DNA from: Bacteroidales bacterium
GTDB lineage: Bacteria; Bacteroidota; Bacteroidia; Bacteroidales; UBA4417
Length of the DNA: 53,520 nucleotides
Reading direction: 5' to 3'
NCBI GenBank assembly: GCA_030654075.1
Contig: JAURYB010000161.1
Span: forward strand, 1-53,520
Of the stretch, positions 26,066 to 34,489 are shown in pieces. The position numbers and the translations under genes are program-made. Numbering within the stretch: the stretch's first letter is position 1; every line of letters starts with the position of its first letter. The notes beneath the pieces are model-generated. The model was not told the DNA's origin. It saw nothing but the letters and a program-made list of their open reading frames with translations, and did not search any database.

Positions 26066-29000
26066 ATGACTGATTCCCTGATATCGCAGGTTTCGCGCAA
26101 GTATTACTTCGACGATACGCCTTTTATCAAGCTGATGCGTAAGCGGATACATAAAGTGTTGCTTATTGCGAGCAATTACGATGCATTTATTCTGGAAAGT
26201 GATGGCCGGATTGATGAACATATTTTCAATGAATATACTTCTCTCAACCTGAGCAATCCTCCTGAGTTTATACAGGTGCCGTCGGAAGAACAAGCTTTGG
26301 ATGTGCTCGAATCCGATAAAATCGACCTGGTGATCTGCATGCTTACACTCGAAGATATTGATTCTTTCGACCTGGCCAAGAATGTAAAGCACAATTATCC
26401 AACCATTCCAATGGTTGTACTGACGCCTTTTTCGCGCGAGGTAACACTCAGGCTTTCAAACGAAGATCTGAGTATTATTGATTATGTGTTCAGCTGGTTG
26501 GGAAATCCTGATCTGCTTGTTGCTATTATCAAGCTGCTTGAAGATAAAATGAATGTAGAGTACGACGCGCTCGAAGTAGGAGTGCAGGTTATTCTCCTGG
26601 TTGAGGATTCAATCCGTTTTTATTCGAGTTACCTGCCCAATATTTACAAGATTATTTTTCAGCAGACAAATTCATTTATGACCGAAGGTCTTAATGAGCA
26701 TCAGCGTATGATGCGCAAACGGGGAAGGCCAAAACTTGTCATGGCCACAACGTATGATGAAGCAATTCGGTTATTCGATAAATATGAAAAAAACCTGTTA
26801 GGCATAATATCTGATATAAAATACAAGCGTGCCGGTCATGAAGATCCGGAAGCCGGTTTCAGGCTGCTGAACCATGTTCGTTCGAAAACAGATTTCCTGC
26901 CTTTTGTACTGCAATCGTCGGACCTGAAGTACCAGAATGTTGCCCATAATCTTGGAGTTGGCTTTATTGACAAAAACTCCAAAACTATGGCTATTGAGCT
27001 TCGTGACTATATGATGGAATATTTCGCCTTTGGTGATTTTGTGTTTTATGATCCTGATACACATAAGGAACTGATGCGTGCTCCTGACCTTAAAGCGCTT
27101 CAGAAACGGATTTTCCAGGTTCCTGACGCTTCTCTCGAATACCATATTTTCAGGAATCATTTATCCCGGTGGCTGTTTGCCAGGGCGCTATTCCCGCTGG
27201 CCGAATTTTTCAGGGATGTGAGACCCGGCGATTTTACTGATCTGGATGATATCCGCAGGTTCCTTTTCGAATCCATAGCAGGATACAGGCTTAACAAAGC
27301 CAGGGGAATTATCGCACAGTTCGACCGTGAAACTTTTGACGAGTATATAAGTTTTACCCGGATAGGAGAGGGCTCTATAGGCGGAAAAGCACGTGGACTG
27401 GCTTTTCTTGATGCCATCGTGAAACGGAACCGTTTGTTCGACAGGTTTGCTGATGTAAATATCAATATTCCCCAGACTGTTGTTTTGTGTACCGATATTT
27501 TTGATGAGTTTATGGAAGACAACGACCTGTATAAAGTCGGTCTTTCTGACCTGAGCGATTCTGAAATTCTCATCAATTTTGTTAATGCCCGCCTGCCGCT
27601 ACGCCTGCATGACGATCTTTTGAAATTTATTCACCTGGGTAAAAAACCAATTGCAGTGCGTTCATCAAGTTTGCTTGAAGATTCGCATTATCAGCCATTT
27701 GCAGGTGTTTACTCAACTTACATGGTACCTGTGATGGTGAGTGATGATCGATTCACTCTCGAATTGGTCAGCAATGCTATTAAAAGTGTTTACGCTTCTG
27801 TTTTCTATCACGGCAGTAAAGCTTATATGGCTGCTACAAGTAATGTTATCGACCAGGAGAAAATGGCGGTAGTGCTACAGCATGTAGCCGGAACACAATA
27901 CGAAGACCGGTTTTATCCTTCGTTTGCAGGGGTGGCCCGTTCCATTAATTTCTATCCGATTGCGCCTGAAAAACCAAAAGATGGAATTGCGAGCATTGCG
28001 ATGGGTCTTGGGAAATATATTGTGGATGGAGGTGTTTCTATTCGCTTTTCGCCTAAATATCCCAAAAAGATCATGCAACTTTCGTCACCGGAAATGGCTT
28101 TGCGCGAAACACAGAAATTCTTCTATGCCCTGGACATGGATCCTTACAATTTCAGACCATCCGTTGATGACAGCGTGAATATGAAAAAGGTTAAAATCGA
28201 TGTTGCTGCCGAAGATTCTTCATTCAGGGATATGGTTTCAACTTTCGATTTTGAGAATCATGTAATTCGGGAAGGCATACTTTCCGATGGCAAAAGGATT
28301 GTAACCTTTGGCAATATTTTAAACCATAATAAGTTCCCGCTTTCCGAGATACTTTCCATTTGTCTCGAAATGGGCGAACGTGAGATTGGCAAACCAATAG
28401 AAATTGAATTTGCAGTTGAACTGAATAGGGTAAAAGGACAACCGGCTATTTTCAATCTTTTGCAGATCAGGCCTATAGTCGAAAATAAAGAAAGAGTGGA
28501 TGTGAAGATTGAAAAAATCAAATATGAAGAAACGATTCTTTATTCACATGCCGCATTGGGCAATGGAACTGTAAATGATTTACATGATATTGTGTATGTG
28601 AAAACTGCCACTTTCGATCCTTCACGCAACCATGAAATAGTCCAGCAAATTGCTGCGCTCAATGATAAATTTCTTGAAGCTCACAAACAATACGTACTGG
28701 TTGGACCAGGACGATGGGGATCGAGTGATCCCTGGCTTGGCATTCCTGTAAAATGGCCGCAGATTGCAGGAGCAAGGCTTATTGTTGAATCGGGACTCGA
28801 GAACTATCGCATTGATCCCAGCCAGGGAACACATTTCTTTCAGAACCTGACTTCATTTCGCGTCGGTTATTTTACTATTCATCCCTATATTAAGGATGGC
28901 TTTTTTGATGTCGGTTACCTGGATAGCCTGCCAGCCGAATACGAGGATGACCTGATCCGCCATGTACACTTTGATGATCCTTTAACCATGGTCATTAACG

Positions 29001-29077
29001 GGCGTACCAATTCAGGTGTGCTGATGCGGCCGGATTCAAAGGCTAAACCAAAGGGAAAGAAAGTCCCAAAAGAGTAA
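26066..29077 (+). CDS. Receiver-domain plus PEP/pyruvate-binding (PPDK_N) protein
   Basis: The 1003-residue cytosolic protein has two response-regulator-like domains. One (about 28-165) is degenerate. The other (about 178-335) has ILLVEDSIRFYSSY and GIISDIKY, whose aspartate could be a phospho-acceptor. Then comes a PEP-synthase/PPDK N-terminal ATP-grasp domain (about 430-850) with GEGSIGGKARGLAFLDAI and IAVRSSSLLEDS...FAGVYSTY. The swivelling phosphohistidine domain and the PEP-binding TIM barrel are absent, so it cannot be a complete PEP synthase. Similar large proteins occur in many Bacteroidota and are probably regulatory or phosphotransfer proteins. A consensus promoter lies just upstream. 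Confidence 0.85.
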   Translation: MTDSLISQVSRKYYFDDTPFIKLMRKRIHKVLLIASNYDAFILESDGRIDEHIFNEYTSLNLSNPPEFIQVPSEEQALDVLESDKIDLVICMLTLEDIDSFDLAKNVKHNYPTIPMVVLTPFSREVTLRLSNEDLSIIDYVFSWLGNPDLLVAIIKLLEDKMNVEYDALEVGVQVILLVEDSIRFYSSYLPNIYKIIFQQTNSFMTEGLNEHQRMMRKRGRPKLVMATTYDEAIRLFDKYEKNLLGIISDIKYKRAGHEDPEAGFRLLNHVRSKTDFLPFVLQSSDLKYQNVAHNLGVGFIDKNSKTMAIELRDYMMEYFAFGDFVFYDPDTHKELMRAPDLKALQKRIFQVPDASLEYHIFRNHLSRWLFARALFPLAEFFRDVRPGDFTDLDDIRRFLFESIAGYRLNKARGIIAQFDRETFDEYISFTRIGEGSIGGKARGLAFLDAIVKRNRLFDRFADVNINIPQTVVLCTDIFDEFMEDNDLYKVGLSDLSDSEILINFVNARLPLRLHDDLLKFIHLGKKPIAVRSSSLLEDSHYQPFAGVYSTYMVPVMVSDDRFTLELVSNAIKSVYASVFYHGSKAYMAATSNVIDQEKMAVVLQHVAGTQYEDRFYPSFAGVARSINFYPIAPEKPKDGIASIAMGLGKYIVDGGVSIRFSPKYPKKIMQLSSPEMALRETQKFFYALDMDPYNFRPSVDDSVNMKKVKIDVAAEDSSFRDMVSTFDFENHVIREGILSDGKRIVTFGNILNHNKFPLSEILSICLEMGEREIGKPIEIEFAVELNRVKGQPAIFNLLQIRPIVENKERVDVKIEKIKYEETILYSHAALGNGTVNDLHDIVYVKTATFDPSRNHEIVQQIAALNDKFLEAHKQYVLVGPGRWGSSDPWLGIPVKWPQIAGARLIVESGLENYRIDPSQGTHFFQNLTSFRVGYFTIHPYIKDGFFDVGYLDSLPAEYEDDLIRHVHFDDPLTMVINGRTNSGVLMRPDSKAKPKGKKVPKE

Positions 29078-29139
29078 TCCGGATTTATAAATGCAGATTA
29101 TTTTGGCTTTTTAAAGAAAAAGTTGAATTCCTGCAAATC

Positions 29140-29248
29140 ATTGCCCCGGACTTTAGTTCAATTCATTGCCCCGACCTTCAGGTCGGGGTCTATTTGTATA
29201 GCACAGATTAAATTTTAAATATCCATTGCCCCGACCTTCAGGTCGGGG
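29140..29248. repeat. Palindromic REP-like repeats (two exact copies and one decayed copy)
   Basis: ATTGCCCCGACCTTCAGG...GGGG occurs at 29165-29188 and again, identical over all 24 bases, at 29225-29248. Each copy contains a 9-bp perfect stem (CCCCGACCT/AGGTCGGGG) with a 2-nt loop. A degenerate copy starts at 29140 (ATTGCCCCGGACTTTAG). The copies are 60 bp apart, between two converging genes. They could act as bidirectional transcript ends or as repeats mobilised by a REP-type transposase. No T-tract follows them. Confidence 0.85.
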
Positions 29249-29273
29249 AAGGAATATCTATAATTCAGAATAT

Positions 29274-30365
29274 TTATGAATTCATTGACTCAATTTTATC
29301 TCCATCCAAAGTCATATACTTCCTCATCAGGTTTGCTGTCAGGCATGAATGTACCGGCAATACTGCCACCAGTTCGCCAGGCTTCAGATTACAACCTGCT
29401 TGAGTTAGCGAAAGTATACCATGCTCCTGTGATAATGATCTGACCTTTCCCAATAAAGTAAATGTATCCCAGCTTTTTCCATTCCAATTAACTGCAAGCC
29501 CATAAATCGGATCAGGATCGGCTGGGAGCAAGGTCTGTTCTTTTGATAAATGAACAGCCCCACCATAAATAATGGCCTCCTGCCTGTTTGGATGTATTGC
29601 TACTACCGGGCAAACCAAGGCAACAGCAATATCTTCCAATTTGCATGATCCCAAAGCAAATTGCATCACATCAAAAAATACAAAATTTCCAGGACGGATT
29701 TCGTCAATTCCGGGTGCAACAGGAAGTTGGCAACAGCTTGGTGTATCCCCTACCGATATAATACTGTGAGGGTGAAGATGAAAATGCTTTTTTAACCGGA
29801 GTAGATTTTCTGTAGCAGTTTGCTGAATGCGGATGAGTTCTTCTCTGTCATTTGCATGATACGCGTTCCCGCTATGCGTCAGGAATCCTTCAAATTGTAA
29901 ATTTGGAGATTCGGCTGCCTGTAGTACCTTGTTAATCAAAGAAACATTCGAAGGCGCTATTCCAGTACGATGATAACCGGTATCAATTTTGATAAAGAAT
30001 CCACATTCTGCAGTCAGTCTTTCTTTAAGAAACCTTGCTGTTTCTTCTGATTCTATAAGCAGGTGAACATTTATATAGCTTGCAAGCTGGTTGATTTCAT
30101 CAATTTCCAGAAGGTTAACAGGGAAAGCAATAGTTATATCCTTCCATCCATGGTTTGCAAAATACTGAGCCATACTTACTGATGAAACAGTAATAGCTGT
30201 TACGCCTTCCTCCCGGAACCATTCGCCGATTTCAGCCGACTGATGTGTCTTAAAATGAGGCCTGAAAATCACTTTATGCTCCCTCGCTTTTTTTGCCATT
30301 GCTTGTATATTGCTTCTACAGATATCGGTGTTAAGGAGCAAGGTCGGCTTTTTGATAGTAAGCAT
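29274..30365 (-). CDS. D-serine dehydratase-like / D-threonine aldolase-family PLP enzyme
   Basis: The 363-residue fold-type III PLP enzyme has an alanine-racemase-like N-terminal barrel with PLP lysine K39 in RPHFKTHQ. The C-terminal metal site reads LPVHSC (H339 and C341). A His-x-Cys pair is the zinc site of eukaryote-type D-serine dehydratases, while D-threonine aldolases have His-x-Asp. The residues therefore favour a D-serine dehydratase-like enzyme (D-serine to pyruvate and ammonia), although a sibling activity is possible. It is convergent with the preceding gene and separated from it by palindromic repeats. Confidence 0.85.
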   Translation of the reverse strand: MLTIKKPTLLLNTDICRSNIQAMAKKAREHKVIFRPHFKTHQSAEIGEWFREEGVTAITVSSVSMAQYFANHGWKDITIAFPVNLLEIDEINQLASYINVHLLIESEETARFLKERLTAECGFFIKIDTGYHRTGIAPSNVSLINKVLQAAESPNLQFEGFLTHSGNAYHANDREELIRIQQTATENLLRLKKHFHLHPHSIISVGDTPSCCQLPVAPGIDEIRPGNFVFFDVMQFALGSCKLEDIAVALVCPVVAIHPNRQEAIIYGGAVHLSKEQTLLPADPDPIYGLAVNWNGKSWDTFTLLGKVRSLSQEHGILSLTQAGCNLKPGELVAVLPVHSCLTANLMRKYMTLDGDKIESMNS

Positions 30366-30371
30366 AGCGAA

Positions 30372-30403
30372 TTGACTTTATCCCTGCAAATTTGATACTT
30401 TTG
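30372..30403 (+). promoter_or_regulatory. Promoter of the GldN-like lipoprotein gene
   Basis: TTG at 30372-30374 and TACTTTTG at 30396-30403, spaced 21 bp, fit the Bacteroidota promoter. The start codon follows 20 bp downstream. It lies in the 57-bp gap between divergent genes. Confidence 0.7.
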
Positions 30404-30422
30404 CAGAAACAAACCGCAGATC

Positions 30423-30986
30423 ATGAATAAATTCCTGTTAATTGTTGTAATACTCGCTTTTTCAGTGTTTATGCCTTCCTGCCGAAATAGTGAAGATTCC
30501 GGTAAAAACATTGTCACTAAACGAATTCAGTACGATGTGTCTATTCATAATACTGATCCGGAAATGGATTGGTGGGTACAAAATATCGAAGGAAGCAACC
30601 GGGAAAAATTAGTGAAAGATATTTTGGCGCGTGTTACATCAGGCGAAGTAAAAGCCTATGATTTTCTATCCTGTAAGCCCTTTACTGCCGACGAAATTAA
30701 GAGTATGATGAAACGGGTTGATACCATTAGTGTTGAACGATCCATACCTCCATACGACCTGGTTGATACTGTCCTCGTAACCGAAATCCGGTTAAGTGAT
30801 ATTGCAAAACTGAGATTTCTGGAAGAATGGACTATGAATGAAAAATCACTTGCCTTTACTAAAAAAGTTGCCGGTATTTGTCCTTTAGTTGAACGTCGAA
30901 CCGATTCCGGAGAATTGCGCGGTTACAAACCTCTTTTCTGGGTATTTTTTGATGATAAATATCCTGCAGAACTTGAGCAGAAGTAG
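30423..30986 (+). CDS. GldN-like lipoprotein
   Basis: The 187-residue protein has a lipoprotein signal (VFMPSC, lipidated cysteine at residue 20). The C-terminal half has a pattern resembling the C-terminus of GldN/PorN (a T9SS core component). RFLEEWTMNEKSLAFTKKV is followed by AGICPLVE and GYKPLFWVFFDD, comparable to the 'KEDWxFDKxRSxxxVRIxGICP...GxKPLFWxYFP' pattern. GldN itself is longer and encoded with gldKLM, which are not here. A paralogue that modulates or mimics GldN is a possibility. Many Bacteroidota carry such stand-alone lipoproteins. The similarity is remembered pattern only and was not computed. Confidence 0.7.
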   Translation: MNKFLLIVVILAFSVFMPSCRNSEDSGKNIVTKRIQYDVSIHNTDPEMDWWVQNIEGSNREKLVKDILARVTSGEVKAYDFLSCKPFTADEIKSMMKRVDTISVERSIPPYDLVDTVLVTEIRLSDIAKLRFLEEWTMNEKSLAFTKKVAGICPLVERRTDSGELRGYKPLFWVFFDDKYPAELEQK

Positions 30987-31019
30987 AGATTTGTGATTTG
31001 AGAATCGTGATTTTTAATT

Positions 31020-31162
31020 TGTGAATTATAGTCGCCCGCATACTCAGTTGCCCCTTGCCTTGTCGCCCCTCACCCAGTCGCTCCCTCGCTCAGTTGCTCC
31101 CTCGCCCAGTCTTCCCCAATCCCTACCCCCCCCAATCCCCAATCCCTAACCCCTAACCCCCA
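31020..31162. repeat. C-rich low-complexity leader ending at a start codon
   Basis: After GATTTG/GTGATTT words the sequence changes to CTCAGTTGCCCC, CACCCAGTCGCTCCC and then CCCCAATCCC/CCCTAACCCC words. The last repeat unit runs into the ATG of the peptidase gene with no Shine-Dalgarno sequence. The same words occur at 24040-24120, 24437-24465 and 25848-26003. Confidence 0.75.
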
Positions 31163-32404
31163 ATGACGTACCAATACCACGTATTAAAGAATGGAATCCG
31201 CCTTATCCACCGTCAGCAGCGGGGTGATGTTGCACATCTCGGAGTGATAGTAAACGCCGGTTCACGAGATGAAAATCCGAATCAGCAGGGCCTGGCTCAT
31301 TTTATCGAGCATCTTATTTTTAAAGGAACACAAAAGAGAAGTAATTACCAGGTTCTGAGTCGTTTGGAAAATGTTGGGGCTGATCTTAATGCGTTTACTA
31401 CCAAAGAAGACACCAGTATTTATGCTTCTGTACAAAGCAGGTATTACCAACGGGCAGCTGAATTGCTTGCAGATATCGTGTTTCATTCCATTTTTCCTGA
31501 AAAGGAAATAGAAAAGGAAAAGGCCGTGGTAATGGATGAGATTAGTTCCTATAAAGATAATCCGGCAGAATGGATTCATGATGAATTTGATGAAGTGATT
31601 TTTAAAAATCATCCGTTGGGGAAAAATATTTTGGGTACAAAGGAAAAGCTGAAACGATATTCCCGTAATGATGTAATACGTTTTCGCGATACAAACTATA
31701 TTTCTTCTCGTGTTGTTATAACCTCGGTGGCCAATTTCCCTCTAAGCAAGGCCATAACTGTTGCTGAAAAATACTTTTCAGATATAGCAGCTGATCATTC
31801 ACCTCTGCAACGGCAGCCTTTTTCGGGCTATACTCCTTCAACAATAACCCAAAAATATTCAAGGCACCAGGCACATGTTGTTATTGGGAATACAGCCTGT
31901 GATGCACATGACGAACGTAGGTATTCCATGGCATTGCTGAACAATATTCTGGGTGGTCCGGCCATGAATTCGAGGCTGAATATCGCTTTACGCGAACGAA
32001 ATGGCATTGCATATAATCTCGAATCGAATTATCAGCCATTTTCAGATACCGGTTTATTTAGTATTTATTGTGGTACCGATGAAGTCCTTATGCCCAGGGC
32101 TATCGATTTGATTCATAAAGAATTGTACAAATTCAGGACCGTCAGTCTTTCAACTATCGGACTGCATACTGCTCAACGGCAACTCAAAGGACAGTTAGCT
32201 ATTTCGCTAGAATCGCATCAGAATGAAATGTTGTCGATGGGGAAAAATATGCTGGTATATGGTAAAATTGATCCGGTAGAAGAAATTTACCGGAAGATTG
32301 ACAACATTACTTCTGTAAACCTTTTAGAAATGGCCAATGAAGCATTTAATCCGGACAGCCTCAGCACTCTTATTTTTAACAACCAGAAACCCGTCAGCCG
32401 ATGA
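31163..32404 (+). CDS. M16-family zinc metallopeptidase
   Basis: The 413-residue protein has the inverted zinc motif HFIEH (H46, E49, H50) in GLAHFIEHLIFKGT. The third zinc ligand, a glutamate, lies in KEKAVVMDEISSYKD (about 120). The two halves correspond to the two M16 domains of the single-chain form (PqqL/processing-peptidase type), with the C-terminal domain bearing the RxxxY-like NGIAYNLES. It degrades or processes peptides. No signal peptide is visible, so it is cytosolic by prediction. It overlaps the next gene by 4 bp (ATGA). Confidence 0.92.
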   Translation: MTYQYHVLKNGIRLIHRQQRGDVAHLGVIVNAGSRDENPNQQGLAHFIEHLIFKGTQKRSNYQVLSRLENVGADLNAFTTKEDTSIYASVQSRYYQRAAELLADIVFHSIFPEKEIEKEKAVVMDEISSYKDNPAEWIHDEFDEVIFKNHPLGKNILGTKEKLKRYSRNDVIRFRDTNYISSRVVITSVANFPLSKAITVAEKYFSDIAADHSPLQRQPFSGYTPSTITQKYSRHQAHVVIGNTACDAHDERRYSMALLNNILGGPAMNSRLNIALRERNGIAYNLESNYQPFSDTGLFSIYCGTDEVLMPRAIDLIHKELYKFRTVSLSTIGLHTAQRQLKGQLAISLESHQNEMLSMGKNMLVYGKIDPVEEIYRKIDNITSVNLLEMANEAFNPDSLSTLIFNNQKPVSR

Positions 32405-33063
32405 ATGAATTTGACCAGGGAATAATGAAGCCGGGCATTGAAAAATATGCTGTCGATCATACTTCCGCGGAGTTGCCGGTGTTGGCCAGGCTTTTTCGCG
32501 CAACGCATTTGCGAACGCATCAGCCACAAATGCTTTCGGGTCACCTGCAGGGAGCTTTCCTGCAAATGATCAGCCATATGATAAAACCGGCTGCGATTCT
32601 CGAAATAGGAACATTTACAGGATACTCAGCCATTTGCCTGGCCCAGGGATTGCAGGATGGTGGCAAACTTATTACTATAGACTGCAATCCGGAAATGGAA
32701 GATTTCACAAAACCTTATTTCGAAGAGGCCGGACTTAATGATAAAATTGAGCTGATTATCGGTGATGCAACTGAAATTATTGAGAGCCTGCATGGTCTGT
32801 TCGACCTGGTTTTTATTGATGCTGACAAAGAGAATTATATCAATTACTTCAAAATGGTTTTCCCGAAAATATCACCTGGCGGATATATTATGGCTGATAA
32901 TACACTTTGGTATGGCCGTGTAATTGAGCCAAATGCTGAATCAGATCGTGAAACCGCCGGCATTGTTCGTTTTAATACTTATGTACAACAGCTCGAAGGA
33001 GTTGAAAACATACTTCTTCCTATCCGGGATGGGATTATGATGGTACGAAAAAAGCCTGAATAG
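32401..33063 (+). CDS. Class I SAM-dependent O-methyltransferase
   Basis: The 220-residue protein of the caffeoyl-CoA/catechol O-methyltransferase family has the SAM-binding motif ILEIGTFTGYSAICLAQGL (about 61-79), acidic VFIDADKENYINYF (about 138-151) holding metal ligands, and MADNTLWYGRV. It methylates a small hydroxylated substrate in the cytoplasm. The start overlaps the end of the M16 gene, so they are translationally coupled; a functional link is not obvious. Confidence 0.92.
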   Translation: MNEFDQGIMKPGIEKYAVDHTSAELPVLARLFRATHLRTHQPQMLSGHLQGAFLQMISHMIKPAAILEIGTFTGYSAICLAQGLQDGGKLITIDCNPEMEDFTKPYFEEAGLNDKIELIIGDATEIIESLHGLFDLVFIDADKENYINYFKMVFPKISPGGYIMADNTLWYGRVIEPNAESDRETAGIVRFNTYVQQLEGVENILLPIRDGIMMVRKKPE

Positions 33064-33080
33064 CTTACTATACAGGCTTT
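33048..33080 (-). terminator. Intrinsic terminator on the minus strand
   Basis: On the minus strand AAAGCCTG pairs with CAGGCTTT across a 14-nt loop and TTTTTT follows. It sits about 30 bp after the 33109-33516 gene and overlaps the end of the O-methyltransferase gene, so converging transcripts share this site. Confidence 0.75.
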
Positions 33081-33108
33081 AGGCAAAATCCGGTATTCTA
33101 TATTCGTA

Positions 33109-33516
33109 CTAGTCCACTTTGGCAATTGTCTTTTCTTCGGTAATATCAAATACGAGATTTATCGTAACTTCCTTTTTCAACTTAATCTCACCTTCATAAA
33201 GAGCATCTATAGAGTATTCGTTAGCTATGGTGTGTTCTTCCCAGTTTCCTTCATAATTGGCCATATTTATAATTCGTATGGAATGTTGCCCTTTGCTTGC
33301 TGTAACAACTATTGAATTTGGTTCCGATTGTAATTGCTCAGAGGTTTCTCCCGCGAGCATTCCATCCACATAAACCATTGTTTTATTAATATGATCGTAC
33401 CCATCCAGAACGCCGGTATAACTTGTATTTACTTTGATAGTACCTGTTTTCTGTGCGAATGCATTAATTGTAAACAAGCTGATAATAAGTGTAAGTAAGA
33501 GTAGCCTTTTTCTCAT
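33109..33516 (-). CDS. Secreted hypothetical protein
   Basis: The 135-residue protein has a signal peptide (LLLLTLIISLFTINAFA, cleaved before Q22) and a small beta-rich domain with a PEGA-like pattern: MVYVDGMLAGETSEQL (about 48-63) and KGQHSIRIIN (about 75-84). It is predicted to be periplasmic. A terminator follows the gene. The family is not recognised with certainty; a PEGA-type binding domain is my best guess. Confidence 0.7.
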   Translation of the reverse strand: MRKRLLLLTLIISLFTINAFAQKTGTIKVNTSYTGVLDGYDHINKTMVYVDGMLAGETSEQLQSEPNSIVVTASKGQHSIRIINMANYEGNWEEHTIANEYSIDALYEGEIKLKKEVTINLVFDITEEKTIAKVD

Positions 33517-33597
33517 ATAAAATGGTTTTCTGTTTATTGATAAAGATTATTAATCATTAGATAATTGGCAAATAATCAGCATTTTAAAAAAAAATTA

Positions 33598-33697
33598 GCC
33601 ACAGATTTCACAGATTACGCAGATTTAAATTGCTAAAAGTACTTTTTAAATAAAATATACTTGTAAGTAATGAATATCTTTCTGCGAAATCTGTGGC
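33598..33697. repeat. Inverted-repeat element with GCCACAGATTTC ends
   Basis: GCCACAGATTTCACAGA (33598-33614) and its complement TCTGCGAAATCTGTGGC (33681-33697) match at 16 of 17 positions and bracket about 66 bp of AT-rich DNA. No coding capacity exists. This type of 'ATTAGCCACAGATTTC' sequence is recurrent in Bacteroidota intergenic DNA and looks like a small non-autonomous palindromic element. The 294-bp gap between the two flanking genes otherwise holds nothing. Confidence 0.75.
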
Positions 33698-33810
33698 ATA
33701 TATTTGTTTTTCAATGATTTTAATGAATTAATTAGATTCGATAATTGAATAATTATTCAGGGTTATCAATTTCACTATTTGCTATTTTCTAATTACTATT
33801 CACTGTTCTG

Positions 33811-34314
33811 TCAGACCTTGAACTCATATTTCACTTTGGTCAGCTCTTCATTAGCCTGGATAATCTTCTTTTTGAGATCTTCCTTAAATGCTACCAGGCG
33901 GGCAAAAAGTTCCGGATCGCCAAGTGAAATCATTTGCGCCGCAAGAATACCAGCATTCCTGGCACCATTCACAGCAACAGTGGCTACCGGAATGCCAGGA
34001 GGCATTTGCACAATTGCCAATAGAGAATCCATTCCGTCGAATGATGATTTTACAGGAACTCCAATCACCGGCAATGCCGTAAAAGCAGCAATAACTCCTG
34101 GTAGATGTGCAGCCATGCCGGCTCCGGCAATAATAACTTTTATGCCACGGCTATGGGCATTCTGTGCAAATTCCTCCACCTTTTCAGGTGTTCGGTGCGC
34201 TGATAACGCATTCATTTCAAAAGGGATATGCAATTCATTCAACACTTTTGCGGCTTCTTCCATTACAGGCAGATCGCTGGTGCTTCCCATTATTATACTT
34301 ACTAAAGGCATCAT
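33811..34314 (-). CDS. purE: N5-carboxyaminoimidazole ribonucleotide mutase
   Basis: About 167 residues from MMPLVSIIMGSTSDLPVMEE. GSTSDLPVM, SAHRTPEKV and GAGMAAHLPGVIAA are signature segments of class I PurE, which converts N5-CAIR to CAIR in purine synthesis. The open frame extends upstream to 34368, but family length and the position of the first strand favour the ATG at 34314 (a second ATG is at 34311). No clear ribosome site is seen. purK is not in the window. Confidence 0.93.
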   Translation of the reverse strand: MMPLVSIIMGSTSDLPVMEEAAKVLNELHIPFEMNALSAHRTPEKVEEFAQNAHSRGIKVIIAGAGMAAHLPGVIAAFTALPVIGVPVKSSFDGMDSLLAIVQMPPGIPVATVAVNGARNAGILAAQMISLGDPELFARLVAFKEDLKKKIIQANEELTKVKYEFKV

Positions 34315-34431
34315 GGAATTGGATTTTTTCGCTAAATTAAGTAAAAATCTCAAATTCTGGTAAGCCAATTCGTCTGTGTTTCTTACGGATTAAAAAGTTT
34401 AATAAAAAATGCATCGTTCGCATCTTTTTAA

Positions 34432-34461
34432 TTGATATATCGCTCTTTAACCGTATTTTTG
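34432..34461 (+). promoter_or_regulatory. Promoter of the hpt-adk-obg cluster
   Basis: TTG at 34432-34434 and TATTTTTG at 34454-34461 are spaced 19 bp, matching the Bacteroidota consensus. The hpt start codon is 28 bp downstream. Confidence 0.75.
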
Positions 34462-34489
34462 CCGGCAACCAATCATAAAAATTCCTGTT

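Noticed and set aside
25788..26392. Overlapping frames on the minus strand reading GLGIGNWG and VQRFKGS-type repeats
   Set aside because: They translate the low-complexity word repeats and the antisense of the receiver/PEP-binding gene.
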